Shown here: piece after piece, positions 42,698-54,282 of the stretch
Numbering within the stretch: position 1 is the stretch's first letter
How the letters are laid out: each line of letters starts with the position of its first letter
NCBI RefSeq assembly: GCF_000372725.1
Contig: NW_005201732.1
Location: 328,743 to 392,742, forward strand
Direction: 5' to 3'
Source: Emiliania huxleyi CCMP1516
Lineage: Eukaryota > Haptophyta > Isochrysidales > Noelaerhabdaceae
DNA length: 64,000 bases
The notes under the pieces: model-generated
Databases searched by the model: none
Told to the model about the DNA's origin: nothing
Seen by the model: only the letters and a program-made list of their open reading frames with translations
Translations under genes and position numbers: made by a program

Positions 42698-43821
42698 CTT
42701 TGGCTTCCCCTCAAGTGGTGGAGACGGCGCCGGGAGCTGAACTCTCCCTGTCCCTCACACCGACCTGAAATGGTCGCGACCCCAAATGTCGCCATCCGCA
42801 ATCCCTCGCGGCGCCGAGACGCCCCAGACGAAGAGAGCATAGTCAGCTCCTTGTCTCAAGCTTACTCGATCTCTTGTGTGGTCCATTGACGTACACTTGC
42901 AGCGTGCCAACTGCCAAGCCCTTTGAGCGTGTCTTGTCTGATATTGGTGCCCCCTCGGTTCCGCGCCTTTCTCTGTCACGCCTCTTGCAACTCGCTCGGG
43001 AGCGGGAGAGGGTGTGCGCGAATATTTGTTATGTGTCTATTTTCCCGATTTTCATACGTGGCTGGGTTCACAGCGATTGTAGGAAAACGAAGGGACCAAA
43101 TCACGGTCGCGGCCTTCCGACTCGCGCCTCCGCCTCACTGGCACTATTGTAGCCCTGGCCGGTGCGCGTGCGGAGTTGAAGTTCCGGAGTGAAAATTCGA
43201 ACGCGTTCTCTCACGGTGACCAAAAAATGTCCACCTCAGAGGCACCTCCGGAGGCAGGCCGCCGCACGCCGGCGACACAGCTCCAGCTGTCGAGCTGACC
43301 CTCAGCTCCTCTCAGAGCGGGAACTGTGACAAAAGTTGACTGAGGCGGTTGTCAGGAATCATCATACGGATCACATGGTGGCTCTCTCATGACGGGAGAC
43401 CGCCCGACCACTCCTGGGTGGCACTGCCACCGGTGTCGCTCGACGTCCTGTCGACAGCGTGCCGACAGCGACACAGATCATGTGGGACGCGTCGAGTATC
43501 GACCTCTACTGCTTACCCAGCCTTCGAGTGTATCCTGGCTGTGGTCCCACACCCACTGGTGTCCATCTCAGAGACCGCAGGAGGTCATGAGGGTCGATGG
43601 GAGTGCCAACCCCACAATGCCTAAAAACCCAGCCCAGTATATCTTCCCCATTTCCTTCTCCCTCCAATGCATGGACTCCAAGGGGGGCCCCCCTCTGCCC
43701 TCTCCAAAAGGGAAACAACTCACAAGAAGCAAGATAGCGAAAAGGAGTGACCTATCTCGGGACACATTACATCCTAGAAAATTGTGTCTCCCACTTCGCT
43801 GAGCGAGTGCGTCGTGCTGCA
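42698..43821. other. Gene-free interval
   Basis: I see no credible gene or repeat family in this stretch. Confidence 0.4.
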
Positions 43822-46551
43822 TCACGTCTGCTCACATCTCAATAGCAGCCCACGCAACCCGAGCCGCAACGCAACAGCTGGGTCGCTCGCGCGGAGCGCT
43901 CCAAACCAGACGCTCCACGCGGTCGCCTGCGGCAGCGACGGAGCCAGGCAAGCGGCGAGCGACGGCACGGCACTGACGGCCGCATGCAACTCGGCCGCGT
44001 GTCGGCCGCCGCGCTGCGCCATCGGGCGGAGAGCGCGGGCGAGGGCGAGGGCGTCGCCATCGCTCATCGACGCGCCGCCGCACGCAAGTGGCTGCCGCAC
44101 GACGCGGGCGGCGAGGGTCGCGTCGGCCTCGTCGTCCATTGGCGGAGAAAGGAGGCGGCAGACGGAGGCGGCGAGCGCGTGCGGGCTGCGCGGGTCGGAG
44201 CAGAGGAGCAGCAGCCTACGGTGTGGCCGAGCCGCGGCTGGGAGGCGGCAGCCGCGGGAGGAGACGAGGCGCGGAGCTCGGCGCGCCGGTTCTGAACCGC
44301 ACGCGCCTCGCGGCTGCGCGGCGGCGCGAGCCGGTCGAGCGAGTCGGCCGACGCCTCCGCGAGCGGCGAGAGGAGGGCAGTGCGCAGAGCCGCGGCGAGG
44401 AGGGCGGCGGGAGGCAGCCGCTCTCCGCGCGGCGCTGGCTCCCACCGCCTCCACGCCTCCTCGGCGGCGGTGCGCAGCCACACGGGGCGCGCGGCGTGGT
44501 GGATGGCGTAAGCGTGGTTGCGGCCCGAGGAGAGGACGAGGGTGAGCTTGAGGTCGCCTGGTCCTCGCCGTGGACTGTGAGTAGAACCACTCGGTGAGGA
44601 GAGGCCGAGCCGCAGCTACAGGGGGCTGCCTCCCTCGAGCAGCAGCAGCCGGTCGTCCTGCCCCACCTGCGGCCGGTGCCACCGACGCGTCACGGACGTG
44701 TCCTCGACGTGCCCAGCAGCCGGTGCGTCCTGCGCGACCTCTCTGCGCAAGCACAGCGGCCGGTCGGGCTCCAGCTCACGCCAGAGCGACTGCAGCGCGC
44801 CGGCGGTCGGCGTGCTCACGCCGAGCAAGGCCCCAGCAGCCGCAAGGATGTTGCCGCCATCGGGCCGCATCTCGTATCGCAGCCGCGGCGGCGCGGCGCG
44901 GTCCCGCTGCCCCGGCAGAGGAGGAGGCAGTGGCGGGGGCGGCGGGCCCGGCGGCGAGGAGGATCGGGCGGCCGGCAGAGCCTCGTCGAAGTAGGCGACG
45001 CCGGGCAAACCGCTCACCAGCCTCATCCACTCCCTCGCCGCGGCGGGCGAGTGCGCGCCGCCGCCTTGCGAGTAGAACGCGACGAGGCCGGCGCTCGCGC
45101 TGGCAGGGAGCCGGAACGGGTCAAAGTCCTGCGCCTCGGCCGACCAGAGCAGAGCATTGAGCAGCTCGCGCAGCACGAGCTCGGCGCAGTCAGGCACCTG
45201 CGCACAGCGCGCTCGGCCGTGAGAACAGCGCGCGACGCACCGCCGAAACGCGAGAGCTGGCAGCCGAGCACCGGCGGCGCACCCTCGCACGGGCTCACCC
45301 GCTCCTCCTGCAAGGGAGGGCACCGCCAGCCGCTCTGCGCCACCGCGGCCGCCGCAACCTCGAACGCTTCGGCGAGCGCCACGTCGCCGCCGCCGCCTCC
45401 GCCGCCGCCGTCTCGTCCTCCGCCGCCGCCGTCTCGTCCTCCGCCGCCGCCCTGTCCTCCGCCGCCCTCTAGCAGGACGGCGATCGAGGCGCGGAGGGCG
45501 GAGGGGGGGTCGAGCTTCGAGGCAGGAGGCCGCTCCGCCCAGCCAGCCGGCGGAGGCGCGTCCTCCGACGCGAGCGCCTCTGCCCAGCCCGGGCTACGGA
45601 GGGCAGCCTGCGGGGCACGTCGTGGACCGGGTGTCGCTCACGTGCCCTGGACACAGGGGGGGGGGGGGGGAGGAGGAGGAGGGCGTCGGAGGGCGGCCTC
45701 GGTGAGCGCCGCGCCGTAGCGGCCGTGCAGCACGCGGAAGAACGGCCACAGCGCCGGCTTGCCGCGGGCGGCGGCGCGCTGCCACAGCAGCCGCAGCATA
45801 AGCAGTGAGCCCCGCCGCGGCAGGCCCTCGGCGGGGCCATGTCTGCACGCCGACCCGTCGGCGTCCGCGTCGCGCACCTCGGAGAAGCGGGAGGCATATT
45901 CTCAGACGTAATGCAGCTCATCCTCGGCGGCGTGGGTCAATCGGGCCGTCTCTCTGCAGTTGTGCGCTGCAGGCATTCACTTTGAGGCGAGGCAAGGCAA
46001 TGTCCGCGTCTCGCACCGCCTCGACGAGCCGCTCGAAACGCGCGATGGTGACGCCGGTCTCGCGCGCCAGCGCCGGCAGCGCCAGCCCTGTGTCGGAGCA
46101 CACCGCAGACTTGAGCGCCGAGTGCGTCGCCGCGTCGGCGCCGCCGCCTGCGTCGGCGAGCGCCTGCGGGAACGTATGTCGTGGACTCTCACCGGCGTGT
46201 CCTAGACGTGTCGAGCCGCCGCCCTCGCAGTGTGAGCGCCAGGACGTGCGCCACGAGCGACGGCGAGAGGTGCGCCGCGGGAAGCGACCGATTCGTGGTC
46301 GGTCGAAGCGGCTCGTCCGGCTGTACTCGGTGGAAGAGCGCCCGGGCGAGCCGGCAACTCGGTGTGCCGCGCCACTTGGAGCCGTCGGCGAGCACCGCTC
46401 CGTCCGACGGAGCGTGCGGCTCCAATCCGTAGAGCCGCGAGACGAACGGGCTGCCGCCGGACAGCAGCGCGAGGCCGAACGCAGGCGAGAGGTGCCAGCG
46501 GTCCGGGCGAAGGACCGACAGCGTCCCGATGGCGTCGCACGGACGCAGCAT
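43822..46551 (-). CDS. Unrecognised multi-exon gene
   Basis: Several minus-strand segments look coding and lie in order. 46551 down encodes MLRPCDAIGTLSVLRPDRWH ... SGGSPFVSRLYGLEPHAPSD. About 46110-45960 encodes GLALPALARETGVTIARFER ... VEAVRDADIALPRLKVNA. About 45870-45675 encodes LLMLRLLWQRAAARGKPALW and FFRVLHGRYGAALTEAALRR. About 45600-45240 follows, then 45200-44900 with LRELLNALLWSAEAQDFDPF and EWMRLVSGLPGVAYFDEAL, and a final segment ending GLRGLLLRCEQT at 43822. Helical, Leu/Ala-rich text suggests an alpha-solenoid-like protein of about 700 residues. I recognise no family and have not fixed exon borders. Poly-Gly/Pro and G-rich runs (45400-45460, 45655-45675) are probably introns. 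Confidence 0.45.
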
Positions 46552-46949
46552 TTCCGCTGCTCCGGCGGGTTGTGAGTAAGCGAAGTCTGTACCGTTAGTG
46601 TTGATTGCAGGAGGTTAGGCTGGAGGTGGCACCACTTCCGCCTCGCTCCAGCGCCTCGCAGGCACCGCGACTGCTCATTTTTCTTTTATCTGGCTTAGGG
46701 AGGATTTGGGGGTTAAAATTAATTTTTGGAGGCTGTGGCGGACCACTGCCTTCCTTTGCTTTCGTCCCCGCGTTTCGCCGCGCTCGGCGCTTGTCTTGTC
46801 CCTACGTAAGAAGTTCGGTCTAAGCGTCTAACCCTGCTCCCTCCGCCTCCCTCCTTCCTCCCTTCTCTTCTGTCCTCTCTCTACATCGCTGTAAACCAGA
46901 TGCTTTTTCTTTTCGGACGTGGAAAATTCTTTTCGCCTGTTTTGTTTGT

Positions 46950-47694
46950 TTTGAGAGAGATTTTTGAAGACCAACAAGAAATCACGACCCACACAGTGAT
47001 TTGGGCTCGGCAGCTTGTTAGCCCTCAGCCGAAGCTGGGGCCGGTCCCGTAGCCGAGAGAGCCCGCGCCGATGAGTTCGACGCGGTCGGGGGGGCCTGCG
47101 GAGAGGCCAGCGAGATGGCGATCGGGTACCTTCATGGCGCCCTCAAAGTGGGGCTGGCTGACTCGCCAGAGGTCGATACTCTGGACGACCCATAGGATGC
47201 CACGAATGCCTGAAGGAGAGGGAGGCGAGGCCAGAGGCAGGCTCAGCTGCTCTCGGGTGATCCCGCTTTGGTGGCTGAAGGACCCGATGGTCCTGTCACA
47301 TTCGCGTTCCGAGTCGTGGGGGTAGAAGAATTCGAGGTAGAATCGAGTCAGCGCTTCCTTGTAGTACAGCGGACCGCCAGGCTCGCCGGCAGCATCCGCA
47401 GGGAGGCAGCATATGAGGCACCAGTTTTCTGGAGAGCTCAACAACTACGGCCGCGATGGCGGAGTCGGCCGCAGTTCGAGCGAGCAGTTTTTGGCTGTGG
47501 GATCGAATCGCGGAAGGCTCATGCCCTCGCGGAGCAACGCGGGTCGCGCGCGGCGCGCGCGTGTGCGAAATGCGACAAAAGACGAAAGACGACAGGCGCC
47601 TGAGCGCTGAGCGACTGAACGACCGTCGCCGCAATCAACACCGCTGCCATTTTGACGAGCAGCGCGAGCGCGCTCGTCGGCGGCCAGCCGTCGC
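46950..47694 (+). mobile_element. Degenerate copy of the 61.6-kb element
   Basis: Collinear with 61612-62370 at high identity over about 745 bp, from GAGAGAGATTTTTGAAGACC to GGCGGCCAGCCGTCGCG. The minus-strand ORF carried by the other copy is interrupted here by a TAG at about 47450 and keeps frame only over 47025-47444. One 6-bp in-frame indel separates the copies (CTTTGCCTTTGG versus CTTTGG). It lies immediately upstream of the MBF1 gene. Confidence 0.85.
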
Positions 47695-47856
47695 GCTACT
47701 CCATTTTTTATTCTTTCGCCCTCACCCCCCGGGGGACCTTCCTGGACTCGGCCGTCAACACCATGCCATCGTGCGCGCCTCCATCCCTCCGCGGCGGAGG
47801 AAAGGCGCGCCCGGGCTCACCGCCCTCCGTCCACCACAACCTGCAGGCGCGGCGAG

Positions 47857-48456
47857 ATGCGCGGGGACGACCACAACACGCCGAACATTGTGTTCGGCAA
47901 GGCGCCGAATGCTGGGAAAAAGCCGGGCGGCGGCGGCGGCGGCGGCGGCGGTACGCAGACGGGGACGGGGATGAGCGCCGCGAAGCTGGATGCGGAGACC
48001 GAGGAGCTGAAGCGTGCGCGCCGCGCCCCGCGCGAGCCCCGTCCGCTGCTGCGGCGCACCCCTGCAGCGCCGACCTCCCGCCTGCCGCCCGCGAGCAGAT
48101 AAGACGGTGTCCAAGGATCTGCGGCTGGCCATCTCGAAGGCGCGCCCGCGCCTCCGGGGCGCGCCGTTCCGCCGCTGCCGCACTCACCTCCGGCTTCGAT
48201 CCCCTCCCGCCCAGGCGCGGACCGCCAAGGGACTGACGCAAAAGCAGCTCGCGACTCAACTCAACATGCAGCCGCAGGCGGGAACCGCCCGCCGACGCTC
48301 GCATGCCTCCGCCGCCGCGCCCCCAACACGTCCGCCCGCCCCGGTCGACAGGTCATCAACGAGTACGAGAGCGGCAAGGCGATCCCCAACAATGCCATCA
48401 TCGCAAAGATTGAGAGGGCGCTAGGGGCAAAGCTGCCGCGAGCTCCCAAGAAGTGA
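47857..48456 (+). CDS. MBF1: Multiprotein bridging factor 1 (MBF1/EDF1)
   Basis: Exons 47857-48013, 48099-48139, 48215-48277 and 48352-48456 give about 121 residues. The N-terminal DDHNTPNIVFGK matches the MBF1 start. A poly-Gly linker is followed by KLDAETEELK|HKTVSKDL. The Cro/C1-type HTH is ISK|ARTAKGLTQKQLATQLNM and QPQ|VINEYESGKAIPNN, then AIIAKIERALGAKL and PKK. MBF1 is a conserved coactivator that bridges TBP and activators and also acts at collided ribosomes. Intron 1 starts with GT, introns 2 and 3 with GC. Intron 2 has AGGCGCG at both ends. ATG 47857 is the first in the N-terminal frame; a CTGCAG acceptor just upstream leaves room for a further 5' exon. The protein lacks the usual basic tail after PKK. 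Confidence 0.92.
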
Positions 48457-49241
48457 GCTCTTGATTGGGTGGGGGGTAGTGTCGACGCGATCGGTCTCGC
48501 GCCGGCGGGGTGCACGCTAGCCCTAATCTTAGCTACAATGTGTGGTCCGGGGTACAGCAGGCCGTCGAGAGTGTGCGTTTGCGTTGCGCACACGGACACC
48601 GGACACGCGCGGCGCGGCCCGCGCGCAGGCTGGACAGATAATGTATCTTGGCGCTCACATGCCCTTACCGTATTTTTATTCTTAATACCAAGGTCTGTGA
48701 AACCCCCAGGGCCGGCGCGCCGGCCCGCCGCTCCCGCGCGCAGGGGGGGCAGTTGTGTGAGTTGAACGACGCGACCCAATGCCGCTGTCCTCGCCCGGGG
48801 AGCGCCTCGGCCGGGCGGTCGACGCCCTCGGAATCGGTGGAGCCGGGAGAAGCTGGCGAGGACGAAGGACGGCCGCGGAGGAGCGACACCAACAACGAGG
48901 GAAACGACCACACCGGCCGTCGCATGACGCTCGGGAGACGAGCAAGAGAGCGAATCAAGGAGGGTCGGAACCCTGGGAAGACGGGGGGTGAGCCCTCAGG
49001 CGGGGGGGTCTACTCAAGTGCCTGCGCCAGTGAGTGCGGAGTGGTGGTGTGGGGTGTGCAGTGTGGTGTTCACATTAGCTCCGAGTAGAGGGGGCGTCCT
49101 GCAGTTAAGGGGAAACCCGGTACGCGGGGCCAACCCTCGGAGAACCGTGTTTACTTTACGGCCCTTTCCCTGCGAACGGGCGCACCCCCCAGCGCCCAGC
49201 CCCCCAGGGCTAGGGCTCTCTTGCCCGCAACCCGATGCCGA
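48457..49241. other. Gene-free interval
   Basis: No convincing gene. Near 48685 the text CTTAATACCAAGGTCTGTGA resembles the core of repeat R1. Confidence 0.4.
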
Positions 49242-51384
49242 TCATCCGGCCCGCTGGGTGCGCTTCTTAGCTCCCCCGTGAGTGTCGCAGTGAGGCCCGT
49301 GGCGGAAGCACACTACACACGCCCCTTCTCCGGAGGCTCCGCCGCCGCCCTCGCGGCTCCACGTGCGCAGACAGACCCGGACCCTCAGCTCAAACCGCCT
49401 CGGCGCGCCCCCCTGAGCACCACGGCCGGTCCTGCCGCCGCCCTCCTTGCCGCCCTCCTCGCCGCCGCCGCCCTCGCCGCCCTCCTCGCCGCCGGGCACG
49501 GCGCGCCTCACCGCCCACAGGCGCAGCACCGCCCTCGCCCCAGAGCGCAGCGGGTCCTCCCGGAGGGAGGCGCAGGCACAGCACGCGCAGAGGTCCGAGC
49601 CCGCCCGCGCTGCCCCCTCCTCGGCCGAGCCCTCCTCCCCGCCCCGCGCCGCCCCTCCGACGTGCGCCCGCCGCTGCCGCTGCGGCGGCGCGATCGGGCA
49701 GGGCCGCGCAGGCGCAAACTTGTCGAGCGCGCGGCTGTCTCTTCCGTCGAGGTGGGAGACCATCACGCGCTCGTCGCCGTCGTCGAGGACCCACGTGCCG
49801 TAGCGGCCGTGGGCAGACAGACCGCGAGTGCGGATCTCTGCGAGCTGCGCCTGGCCGAGCGAGTCCTCGGTAAAGTCGCCTGCAGAGAGAAGGGGCCGCG
49901 GTGAGGCGGCACGGGAGGGGGAGGGGGGGAGGGGGGGGGGGAAGGCGGTGAGGCAGCACAGGGGGGCGGTGGGGAAGGGGCGGGGAGACCGTCCACTCAC
50001 CTCGCCGCAGCCGGTGCCTCCGCATCAGCGCGAGGTACGCGTGCGTGGCCGCAAAGTGCGTCGAGTCGAGAAAGGCGAGCAAGGGGAGGAAGCGCAGACC
50101 GTGCGCGGCGACGTCGGAGCCGTCGAGCGGGATGGCGTACTTGGCGTAGGTTTGCCTGCCGGGAGGGGCGCGAGAAGGGTGCGCGAGAGAAGGGCCCTGC
50201 GCGGCTGCGCACTGTGCCGCGCAGGGGCGCCTCTCGTACTGCAGCGTCCGGCCGGTGGGTAGCGAGACATGCTCGAGGCGCGGGAGGGAAGCCATCGCCT
50301 AGAGGGGAGGGGGGCGGTGAGGGGAGGGGGGCGGGGCGGGGCGGTGACGGGAGGGCGGCGGGGGCGGTGAGGTCGGTGGGGGCAGGCGGCGTGGGTGGCG
50401 GTGCGGGGCGGGCGTTCTTTTGCCTCGAGGAGCGGCCCGATGGGGACGTCCCTCATCAGCGGCCGATCGTGCTGCACCACCAGCACGAAAGGGGTCTGCA
50501 CCGCGCGCAGCGCGCGGCAGACGGACCAGCTGAAGCCCTGGTGCCGCGGCTGCTCGAGCAGCTCTGCGGTGCGGTACGGGGCTGCGCCCGCGGAGATGAC
50601 GGCGCGCAACGCCTGCTTGTGCGACTCGTACGCCGCGGCCACGTCGGAGGGGACGCGGCCGCGCTTGTACGCGCTCTCGCCCCGCACCTCGACGTAGCCG
50701 TCCGCCACGAGGAGCAGCCTGCTCCCAAGATGACGCTGCTCTCAAGGCTGAGCACCTCAGCCGCACCCTCTCTCTCCGCCGCCGCCAAGGGACGCGGCTC
50801 GAACGCCTGCAGCTGGCGGCGCCGGCGCAATGCCGGTGCACCGAGCGGACAATCTCGTCGAGCAGGCGGCTGCACGGGTGGCGCGGCAGCGGAGAGGTGG
50901 TGACAATCACGGTGAGAAGCTCCGGCAGCGGCGCCGCGCAGCGAACGGCGTGCAGCGGCGCCGGAGGAGTCGCCGCCTCGGAGCCGTCAGTCGCGGCGTC
51001 GGAGGCAGCGCCGTCACCGTTGGCGCCGCCGCCGCCGTCGCAGTCCGACTCGAGCAGCGCGGCCGCCCTCTCCGCCTCTGCGAGGAACCGAGCCGCCTTC
51101 GCCGCTTTGGCTTCTCGACGACGCCTGTCTGCGAGAGCCGCGGCCTCGCCGTCTGACAGTAGTGACCCCTTCGGGTCATAGCCAGAGTGTCTCGCGAGCC
51201 GCGCTGCGGCCTGGGCGTCCTCGCGAGACCGAAGCTCCCGCTGCGCGGCGGCGACGCGCTTGTCGCGCTCGTGGATGGCCCGCGTCGCGTTTGAGATGGC
51301 CTGCGCCCTAGTTTGGAACTTGTTGAGCCTGCTGATCCGGCCGCCGCTCTGCGTCTTGTTGGTCGCGTCGACGCCGCGAACCAT
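49242..51384 (-). CDS. Glycosyltransferase-like protein (GT-A-like), five exons
   Basis: Exons 51384-50807, 50718-50424, 50298-50231, 50155-50001 and from 49879 onward; all phases agree. ATG 51384 opens MVRGVDATNKTQSGG, a basic coiled region. LLTVIVTTSPLPRHPCSRLL and RLLLVADGYVEV resemble the first strands of a GT-A nucleotide-sugar transferase. Then come TPFVLVVQHDRPL, LLE|AMASLPRLEHVSL, YER|QTYAKYAIPLDGSD, and G|DFTEDSLGQAQLAEIR with YGTWVLDDGDERVMVSHLDG. The QHDR and EDSLGQ blocks are what I would expect of donor-metal and catalytic positions, but this is inference. Introns 1-3 start with GC, intron 4 with GT. The true 3' end is uncertain: after about 49690 the frame becomes Gly/Arg-rich and may be intron or UTR. 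Confidence 0.6.
49247..49275. repeat. Half of an inverted repeat pair with 62738-62768
   Basis: GCCCGCTGGGTGCGCTTCTT plus AGCTCCCC is the reverse complement of GGGGAGCTAAGAAGCGCACC plus CAGCGGGC at 62738. A dispersed short repeat. Confidence 0.85.
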
Positions 51385-51812
51385 CGCGGACGATCCATGA
51401 AATATGAATAGTCACGTCTCACGGACTCACGGTACTCATGAGTATGAATACCTACCTACCTATGAATAAATGTATTCATGTACAAGTGCGTGAGCCTGCC
51501 AAACGATAGAGAGCGCGCCAACCGATACACGCGTGCACATACGAGGCGACTGCGAAGAGAGGGAGGGGGAGGGGGGTGGGGACGGTGAGGGGGAGTGGGA
51601 CAGTGAGTGAGTCGGAAGGGGGGGTAGGTGACGAAGAGGCTTGGGCTTGTGACGAGGAGTAGATTTTCGACACATGTGCAAGCTCCCTGGGACCTGATGA
51701 AAGATGTTTATGAGCTAGATCTGCCCAGACATGCTTCCCATGTTTAACTTCTTTTTATTTAACTTGCATGTCTTCCCGCGAATTTAACTACTAAGCAGCA
51801 GAGTCTCCTACG

Positions 51813-52025
51813 GGAATGTACGTAAGAGCTACATACACTGAGAGAGAGACTCACACCACGCGGAACGCATCTCCATCGCTTCGGTGAAGGGGGTGAACCG
51901 TGCCATCCTCGATCGCCGTGCTAAGCTCGCTTCCGAGCTCTCACGCCGCGCGTAGGGCCCCTAGGGGCCTAGAGAACACAACCCCATCTCTCTTTTCTCC
52001 CAGTAAGCTAAAAAGTACGTACACT
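51813..52025 (-). mobile_element. Partial inverted copy of the MITE at 33.4 kb
   Basis: The left end GGGAATGTACGTAAGAGCTA matches the TIR of 33367-33767. The body (CACACCACGCGGAACGCATC ... CAGTAAGCTAAAAAGTACGT) is the reverse complement of 33440-33625. The copy lacks the second terminus. Confidence 0.7.
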
Positions 52026-52026
52026 G

Positions 52027-52057
52027 AAAAAGTGGAAGCTGCCAGCTTCCACTTTTT
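52027..52057. repeat. Perfect 15-bp-arm hairpin
   Basis: AAAAAGTGGAAGCTG, one base, then its exact complement CAGCTTCCACTTTTT. It directly abuts the truncated end of the MITE copy. Confidence 0.95.
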
Positions 52058-52580
52058 AGTATTTAAAAACGCACCGGTGAGTTTGTTGGCCGCGTGATTT
52101 TACAAGTCTTTGTTGTTGGATTCGACGGTTGGCAGCGAAAGCTCACCCATGATGGCGCAGCCTCGCAGCTGATGGGCAAACTTGCGGTCAGATGGCCCTT
52201 CCAGTCACATAGCATCTCCCAAAATCGATTGGCATTGGCGTCGTTCCACTGCAACTCCACTGCAACTGCACAGTCGCCGCAACGCTACGACAGGCACACA
52301 CAAACAAGTTCTCGCGTGGTCCCGCCGGCAAAGGTGGAGCACCAGCACTGACTTACCATGCCTGTGGATGCAAGAACAGGTGGTGACGCGCTCAGCCATC
52401 AGTGCATGGCGCGTGCTGGGCCGCAGCAGCGGGCATGTCACGCTCCGGCTCGGTGCGGGGCCCATGTCCGTGTGGTGTGTGCGCTCGGCCCCTCGAAGGC
52501 GACTACGGGCAGTCTTCTTCTCCATGGTGTTTCGGCTGTGTGTGATGCCGTGAGGTGCACAAGTACCGACCTGCCCGAGC

Positions 52581-54282
52581 GCACTCTCTGTCGTGGCTGC
52601 ACTGTGTCACCCTTGTAGAGTCTACACACCGTGTAGAGAGCGCGTGTATCGGTCGACGCCGCATTACGTGTAAGTTTTTTTTGAGCTTAGCCTTCGGTGT
52701 TATGAAACAACGCAAGGCGGACATGGCATATCGCTCTCGGGCCCACAGACATCCCGCACACTCGCCGCACACCCGCCGCCCCCGCGCGCGCCCCGCCCCG
52801 GCCGGGAGAAAGGGGAGTGACAGTTTGGGATGGCAACAGCCCGAGTATGTTGAGTCCTGGCTCAACAACGCAGATAACAAGAGGGGGTGGTCCGGCTCCC
52901 AAGTCCGGCTCACGCGCCTCGAGCTGACCCTCTACCGCACTGGTCACTTCCGCCCCCTCGCTCCCAACCCATCCACCTCGCCCCGGGCCGCGCCGCGCAA
53001 TCTCGGGCGATCTCGCGCTATCTCGGGCGATCTCGGGGCCGCGCCGCGCTATCTCGGGCGATCTCGGAGCGTCGCTCGCGCGGCGTCACACCTGCTCAAA
53101 AAGGAAGGAGGTTGGAGGCAGGAGGTCACGCCCCATCCAGAGCGCCGTCGTCTCCTCTACCCCTCGACAGCAGCTCGACACCCTCGACACCGGGCCTCGA
53201 CACCTCGACACCAGGGCTCAGGCCAGGCCGTGCGTGTGGGCCGGTCGGGCTCGGTCCTGTGGCGGGCGACCGGGCGCCGCACGGCTGGACCCGTCGGCCG
53301 AATGGCGCCGCCGAGCGGCCGGGGGCTTCGGGTTGGGCCCGCCAGCCGGCCGGGCGCCAGCTGGCATGGTCGGCCGGGCCCCCGGGAGGCAGGGGCGGGC
53401 TCGGCGGGAGGGTCGCCAAATCGACCAAATCGAAGTGGGGTGCCGCGGTTTTCGTGGCTACTTTTTATGATAGGGACGGCCGCCTCGAGCCGCCGCACCG
53501 TCGTGCAAATCGTGCCCGAGCCGTCCACAAGGTCGCCGGCACATTTGACAATGTGCCCGGAGCGCAGGGAGTCGAATGGGTGCCGCACTGCAAGCGAGCA
53601 CTGCACTGCAGTGCTCGCTCGCACTGCGGCGCTGCGCCACGGCGGCGAAGCACGTCTGGACTTCAAGAACAGCGCTTCTCCGCTGCTCGAGGCTTGCGGC
53701 AAGGTCCAGGCCGACCACACGGAGCACTCGAGGCAGCTGGCGTGGCCTCACTCATGACCTGTGCTACCCGTCGGCGGGGCCAGCTGCGGTTTCACAAACA
53801 ACGCGCCTGAGCTGGCTATGGATGCCACCAGGATGCACGGCTAGCAGGAGCCAGTCAGGCATGCCCTGTTGTGGAGCAGAGCCTGCTGGCGCACCGGCGA
53901 TACTAACTCAGCGCGCCGCGAGAGGCGAATCTGGGCGACTTTGGACGCGCAGTTCTTTCTCGAGGTTGCCGTCGACGATTGATGTCGGGTAACTTGTCGC
54001 TGCCGTCCGGGAAGGTCTTCTCTCAGCAGGCCGAGCGCCGTGGCATCGCGCTGCTCGCAGCGCTGTCGCGGCGCCGAGAACCCCCAAGACTCGCGAGCCT
54101 CGATACTAACGCGAAAGACTACACCATGAGTACTCGAGTAGACTGGAAGTCGGTTCGTTTGCGTCGTGCACGGTCGGTTCGCCTGACACCAAGCTGCTTC
54201 GGCTGGCGACAGTAGCAAAGCACCGTCGCCGTACTTGCGCTCGTTGTCCTCTCACACAGTCCTCTTCTCCTCCTCCTCCTCC
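52581..54282. other. Gene-free interval with ATCTCGGGCG repeats
   Basis: Long frames exist but are Arg/Pro/Gly-rich and show no domain. At 52992-53075 the unit GCGATCTCGGGC is repeated with variants around GGGGCCGCGCCGCGC. CACTGCAGTGCTCGCTCGCA-type palindromes occur at about 53585-53630. Confidence 0.4.

Larger units (their letters stand above)
51385..52580. other. Gene-free, repeat-bearing interval
   Basis: AT-richer DNA with a partial MITE copy (51813-52025), a perfect hairpin (52027-52057) and no credible coding frame. Confidence 0.45.

Noticed and set aside
43349..43825. Short ORFs of about 90-140 codons
   Set aside because: No domain, no neighbouring exon support and overlapping frames of equal length on both strands.
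52555..53810. Plus-strand ORFs of 300-400 codons
   Set aside because: Low-complexity Arg/Pro/Gly/Ala text over ATCTCGGGCG repeats, no recognisable domain and no splice logic.
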